Assembly: GCA_944739405.2 (NCBI GenBank)
Contig: OX123182.2
Location: forward strand, 61,321,183 to 61,385,182
Source of the DNA: Euclidia mi
Taxonomy: Eukaryota; Arthropoda; Insecta; Lepidoptera; Erebidae
Reading direction: 5' to 3'
DNA length: 64,000 bases
Shown here: piece by piece, positions 59,995 through 64,000 of the stretch
Layout of the letters: every line of letters starts with the position of its first letter
How positions within the stretch are numbered: the first letter of the stretch is position 1
Translations under genes and position numbers: made by a program
Notes under the pieces: model-generated
Seen by the model: the letters and a program-made list of their open reading frames with translations, nothing else
Told to the model about the DNA's origin: nothing
Database searches by the model: none

Positions 59995-60370
59995 CTGTGG
60001 CGTACTACGTGCACATACTTACTTGCACAGTACGCACAACCCTACGCAGCGTAATCATGAGATAAGTGTGATAGCTGATTACTGATAAGAGCTGATAACA
60101 CTTTACGCGCGCGCAGGCACGTGCGCCGTCGGCCTGTCTCACCAACGCAACATCCGACTGAGCGACGAACGTTCGTGCCACCGAGTTTTGTTAATCGTGG
60201 CACTTTAGTAAATAGTTGTGCGTGAAGGACAGAGCGCTAGTTAGAGTGAATTGAACGATGTAAATAAAATTGTGTTTATAGCTAGTTATGTAGGTAGTTG
60301 TAAGTCTCCTTTTATTGGTTAATATCGATATTATGCGCATTACCACCAGTAACCTTTCTGAATGTATATT
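59995..60370 (+). repeat. Possible solo LTR
   Basis: Starts TGTGGCGTACTACG, runs through a GC-rich middle and GTAAATAAAATTGTG, then a TTTATTGGTTAATATCGATATTATGCG 3' part. This layout resembles BEL/Pao LTRs. No convincing target duplication or partner LTR, so tentative. Confidence 0.3.
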
Positions 60371-60741
60371 TTTGTGTATAGCTTGCCATTATTTTTCAAT
60401 AAATTATTACCGATTACCGATCTTCAAGAATAGTTTCATTATACTCATCACATCGTCAGTCTGAACAGTACCTACTAGTTGCCCTGCAAGTCAGTTACCA
60501 GTAGCCCAGTACCTTTCTATCCTACCATCCATAAAAGATCACACAAAGATCTTGTTCAAGCATTTTTGGCTGAAAGTTAAATTTTCTACAACTTTGGTTC
60601 TGGTACTTTTTGCCGTTAAACCACACATAAGAAAAATCTACGATATTGTTTTCTTTGGGTTATTATAACATTTCTTTATGACTACTGTGTCTTTAGTCTA
60701 TTTATGAGCCAGGCTGTGGTTTATGATCTAATAGAGCTTTG

Positions 60742-60973
60742 TCCGTGTGGTGATGGATTAAGAATACGGAATGTCACCACCCCATATCATCCCATGGGTG
60801 TCGTAAGAGCCGACAGAGGGAGCATATTATGCAGAGAACAGCACTGCAAGAGAAGGAAAACTTGATACAAACCCTATACCAACCTGTTTGGCCAGCGTGG
60901 TATAGTAGGCCAATTCCTCCTTTCAAAGGAGAGGCCTAGTCCAGCAGTGGACTGTAATTAAAGGCTGATGAAG
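60742..60973 (+). mobile_element. Short retroposon (GTGTGGTGACGG family), complete
   Basis: From CCGTGTGGTGATGG to GGCTGATGA, flanked by AGAGCTTTG (60733-60741, 60974-60982). Confidence 0.8.
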
Positions 60974-61439
60974 AGAGCTTTGGTATTCAATGATTGATGA
61001 AGAACTATAGAAAAACCGCATTTTGTCGGTAAATCATAACTGCCATTGATTTTTTCAATTAATATGCTGCTTCTCTCCCTAGAATATTGAGGTGATGCAG
61101 AACATTGCAGTTTACTTTGCATGGCCAGAATATCAACTTCAGAAGCCCACATAGTGCCGTAGTTTAAGAGTTTTGTCTATATTTTGTCAACCCCTGTTTT
61201 CATGATCGTTGCAATGACTTAAAATTGGACATAATGGTAGTCTTGGTGGCTGCGAAGTCTAAAGTTGGAGGACTGGCTCTAGGTTTGAAGGCAGTCAAGA
61301 CAAATTAAATGTATTTTTTTATTACTGAGGACTAAAAAATTACTACAAATTGAAAAGAAAAGTTGTTGCAAATTGCTTTCGATTTTCGGATGTAAATTTG
61401 TAACTTTTTGTATTACGACTAAATGCTAAGGGACCAAAG

Positions 61440-61600
61440 TTGTAGAAAATTTAATTTGCTAATCATCATTTTTGGATTTTCTTCTGTGCGGCCAATAGTT
61501 TGCTAGATATACTAGAAAACCCATTTGTACCGCTCTTTTCAAGATAACGGCCACAGGACAAGGGCTGTAACCCCATAAACTTGGACTCGTGAAATAAATT
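61440..61600 (-). repeat. Dispersed repeat (CGCAGCCCTTGTCC family)
   Basis: Minus strand reads GGTTACAGCCCTTGTCCTGT, 'ttgaaaagagcgg', 'tagcaaactattgg', matching 44883-45110. Confidence 0.5.
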
Positions 61601-62960
61601 TGCATCCTTAGACAAATGCATGCTAAGCCCGAACAATTGTAACATTTCAACGGACTAAACCTACTGTACTTTTGATACTGTGGCGCAGTGAATAAATGAA
61701 CGATTAAGTTTAGGGCCTGCGCAAACGTAGACATTTTTTGCTGCCGACACGGCACACGATCACAGAGAACCGTAGTGGCTGTGCCCGGTGGCGGCGAGAT
61801 TGTCGCCCCGCCCGTGACCCTGCCTCACCCGCGCTCCTTTTCAGACCACTACCCGTTCAGTGTGCGTGGCTTGTGTCGCACTCAGGAGACTGCCAACGAA
61901 TGCAACTCCTCCGTTTGCGCAGCTCAGTACAATAGGAAATCTTACTGCCAAATTATCCCGCTAGAGGGCACATTGTATTATAACGTAAATAAAAGAAAAC
62001 ATTGGACGACTGTTGACGTTTCTCTTTGGGGTTGCCTCTCATGCCTTTCAATAAAGTTAGATATAGTAGGCCTTTTTCCTTTCAGAGATGCGCCCCGTCC
62101 TCTAAGTATATTTTTTAACTCGAAGATAGTTAAATATCCGTATTTTTTATCCATTGTGTATTCACAAGGATAGAGAGGTAATGCGAAAATGAAAAAAACC
62201 GCGCAAAAAATTTGACAGCTTTGACTTTGTCAGTTTTATTTTCGTCGTGTTTACGTGGCGCCATCTGCGCCTAGCTTTGCGTAAGGTTCCTAATTGTAAG
62301 CAAATTGGTTAATGTTGCTTGTGTCTTCAACGGACTTTTGTTTTCCAGTTACCGACACCGACCACTTTTTGGTCGTTATTGAGTATGTGTTAAGTGGAGA
62401 CAACTAGACACACGTATGCCCAGCAGATGATTTTATACTGGTACTATAGAAATTAAATATTCATTGGTAGCTTGTGTTTGATACCAGACTCAAGTGTCCA
62501 CGTTTGCGCTCTGTCTTAGAATATGAATTACTTTGTACTTTTGCAAAAACGTAATATGCGAGGGTAGGGGGAGGGGGGGATTTTGCGGAGCAACGACGTA
62601 CGTCCATCCTCAATTTGTCCTCAATCACGCCTAGGCGGGCACTGACGAGCGATATAATGCCAACATTTTGTAAAAAAAAATTCTTGGAGGAAAATAATAA
62701 TGAAATCACAAAATCAATTTTTACCATTTATTTTAAAATAAAGAGCTGTTTCTATTGATACAACTTTCATATAAATTCATTATGGAATCTCTAAGCAGTA
62801 CACGTTTAAAATTGTGATTTTCTGCCATGTTTGACTTTTTTTTTATCGAGCCAATCATTCCAAATCGTGTTTCTGTCTTTACGATTTACTAGAGGATATG
62901 TTCAACTTTTATATAATAATTTTTATTTATTAAACAAATCATATTTCATGAGACTTTCAG
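61601..62960. other. No secure gene
   Basis: A 132-codon plus frame (61775-62173) with several cysteines (GLCRTQETANECNSSVCAAQYN) has no start context, splice sites or known domain. The GC rise at 61740-61960 suggests repeat origin. Confidence 0.35.
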
Positions 62961-63017
62961 ACGTTCAAAAATTATTATTAAAAGTTGCAGTACTTTTTAA
63001 TAATAATTTTTGAACGT
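62961..63017. repeat. Inverted repeat, about 25-bp arms, 6-base loop
   Basis: ACGTTCAAAAATTATTATTA... and its reverse complement with a one-base difference in an A run, loop TGCAGT. Confidence 0.9.
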
Positions 63018-63193
63018 ATGCTCAGCTTGCCTTAATTTAAAATAAAGTGTGTGCAAGCATCCTCTAGTAGAGGGTACCTGCAGCACACTTATATAGGAGG
63101 ACAAGATTTCCGTGTAGACTTTATTGAAGTAACAAATAACATATATACAACAGAATAAAACTACTTATGCAACTAAACTATCCTAGACTAAAC

Positions 63194-63550
63194 CATCATC
63201 ATCCTCATCCTCCTAGCGCTATCCCAGTTTCAATCTGGGGTCCGCTTTCTAGTCTAACCGGATTTGGCTGAATATTAGCTATTAGCTCCGCAACCCGAAG
63301 GGATAGCGATATTCCGTGGTTTAGATTAGTGTCAGTTTATTTAGAAGGTACTGACGCCCTGTAACGACTGTCAAAGATCTTCATGACAACCGGGACCGAC
63401 GGCTTAACGTGCTCTCCGAGGCACGGGACAAGCGATAATTAATAATTCAATACGCACATAACTCCGAAAAGTCATTGGTGCGCGCCGTGGATTCGAACCC
63501 GATACCCTCTGCGTAGCAGTCCGTTGGTATATCCACTCGGCTATCTATCG
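63194..63550 (-). mobile_element. tRNA-derived SINE, minus copy of the 33574 family
   Basis: Minus strand: A-box region GATAGCCGAGTGGATATACC, B box GGTTCGAATCC, body and (GAT)n tail at 63194. The imperfect flanks CTAGACTAAA and CTATACTAAA look like the target duplication. Confidence 0.8.
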
Positions 63551-63585
63551 GCTATACTAAATAAATAAAAATAACAAAATAGAAA

Positions 63586-64000
63586 CTACGCGGCGTCAAA
63601 AAATTCCTCCGCAACGCTGTCGGCTGGTAGCGTGCCCAGAAGGCTGGCAGCATTGCCACGTTGTATGGCAATGCTTATTCTCTCTGCAAAATATAAACCA
63701 GCCCTCTGGTCACGGGAAGCGTCGATCAGCCTTTTAGTGATTTCTTTGTACAGAGTGCGTGCACCAGGCCCCCATGGCCCCAGCGTTTCGACCCCAAACG
63801 GCTCAAAAACGTAATTACCAGATAGGTTTGCGTATTTGCGCCGTTTGAGGGTTTCCGCTGATGCAGCAGCAGCGCCAGCCGATCCAGCTGTGCTTGGAAG
63901 ATGTGATGGCGCAAGAGTATCGACGCATGTCGCGTCCCATACCAGAGGCCTGCCCATCTTCCAAGGTAATAAGGACATACCGTCTGGTCTCTTCCCATCG
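63586..64000 (-). CDS. Repeat-borne ORF with RPDG...WDATCVDT motif, cut by window end
   Basis: The open frame runs off the right edge (DGKRPDGMSLLPW) to a stop at 63586. It has RPDG then RPLVWDATCVDTLAPSH (a PD...D-x-T arrangement reminiscent of restriction-like nucleases), a small-residue linker, ETLKRRKYANL, FEPFGVETLGPWGP and a C-terminal RISIAIQRGNAASLLGTLP. I know this block as a recurrent invertebrate repeat-borne sequence, often next to reverse transcriptases. The nuclease idea is inference. A decayed copy is at 45455-45735, supporting mobile origin. The visible part has no frame break. Confidence 0.6.
   Translation of the reverse strand, partial: DGKRPDGMSLLPWKMGRPLVWDATCVDTLAPSHLPSTAGSAGAAAASAETLKRRKYANLSGNYVFEPFGVETLGPWGPGARTLYKEITKRLIDASRDQRAGLYFAERISIAIQRGNAASLLGTLPADSVAEEFFDAA

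Noticed and set aside
61775..62173. Secreted cysteine-rich protein
   Set aside because: No signal peptide, no start context and irregular cysteines; composition suggests repeat sequence.

Overview
This window looks like a moth or butterfly (Lepidoptera) chromosome segment: AT-rich, with small introns, and saturated with repeats typical of that order. These include Helitrons ending CCGCGGGCAAAAGCTAG, tRNA-headed SINEs, short retroposons ending in the 'gtccagcagtggactg...gatgatgatg' tail, jockey-type LINEs and a Ty3-type LTR element. The order is inferred from recognised repeat signatures; nothing here fixes the species. No bacterial-style genes, rRNA genes or functional tRNA genes were seen. 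The only convincing host genes are two paralogous alpha-1,3-fucosyltransferase (GT10) genes in tandem on the minus strand. Gene A has three 3' exons between 34844 and 32761. Gene B has three matching exons between 53065 and 50784. Intron phases match exactly and exon lengths match to within 3 bases, so they arose by tandem duplication. The catalytic-domain exons of both are intact. The 5' exons are not securely found; a possible signal-anchor exon for gene B lies at 58063-58262. Their introns have taken in different SINEs and retroposons since duplication. Layout: 1-7.7 kb is gene-free with small MITEs and a Helitron. 7.76-12.24 kb is a decayed jockey-type LINE (minus) with a nested composite SINE. 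14.0-15.6 kb is a second decayed LINE. 16-20 kb has SINEs and TIR elements. 20.32-27.49 kb is a nearly full-length Ty3-type retrotransposon (minus) with paired LTRs and a CTAA target duplication, broken by two frame changes. 27.56-28.16 kb is a GC-rich poly(A) retroposon with a perfect 13-bp target duplication. 28.9-32.7 kb is unassigned. 32.8-34.8 kb is fucosyltransferase A. 38.35-43.5 kb is an unusual locus: about 240-bp, nearly identical direct repeats flank a 63-68 bp minisatellite whose units carry two small hairpins with matched stem changes, split by a 939-bp transposon. 44.3-48 kb has a second GC-rich retroposon and a head-to-tail Helitron dimer. 50.8-53.1 kb is fucosyltransferase B. 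53.1-55.6 kb is a decayed autonomous Helitron, followed by a LINE fragment with a MITE inside it. 58-64 kb is mostly repeats, ending in a partial ORF of an invertebrate repeat-borne family. The most unusual signals are the 63-bp hairpin minisatellite locus and a set of eight long, short-loop inverted repeats, one of which sits inside Helitron helicase code and appears to be a fold-back copied insertion.
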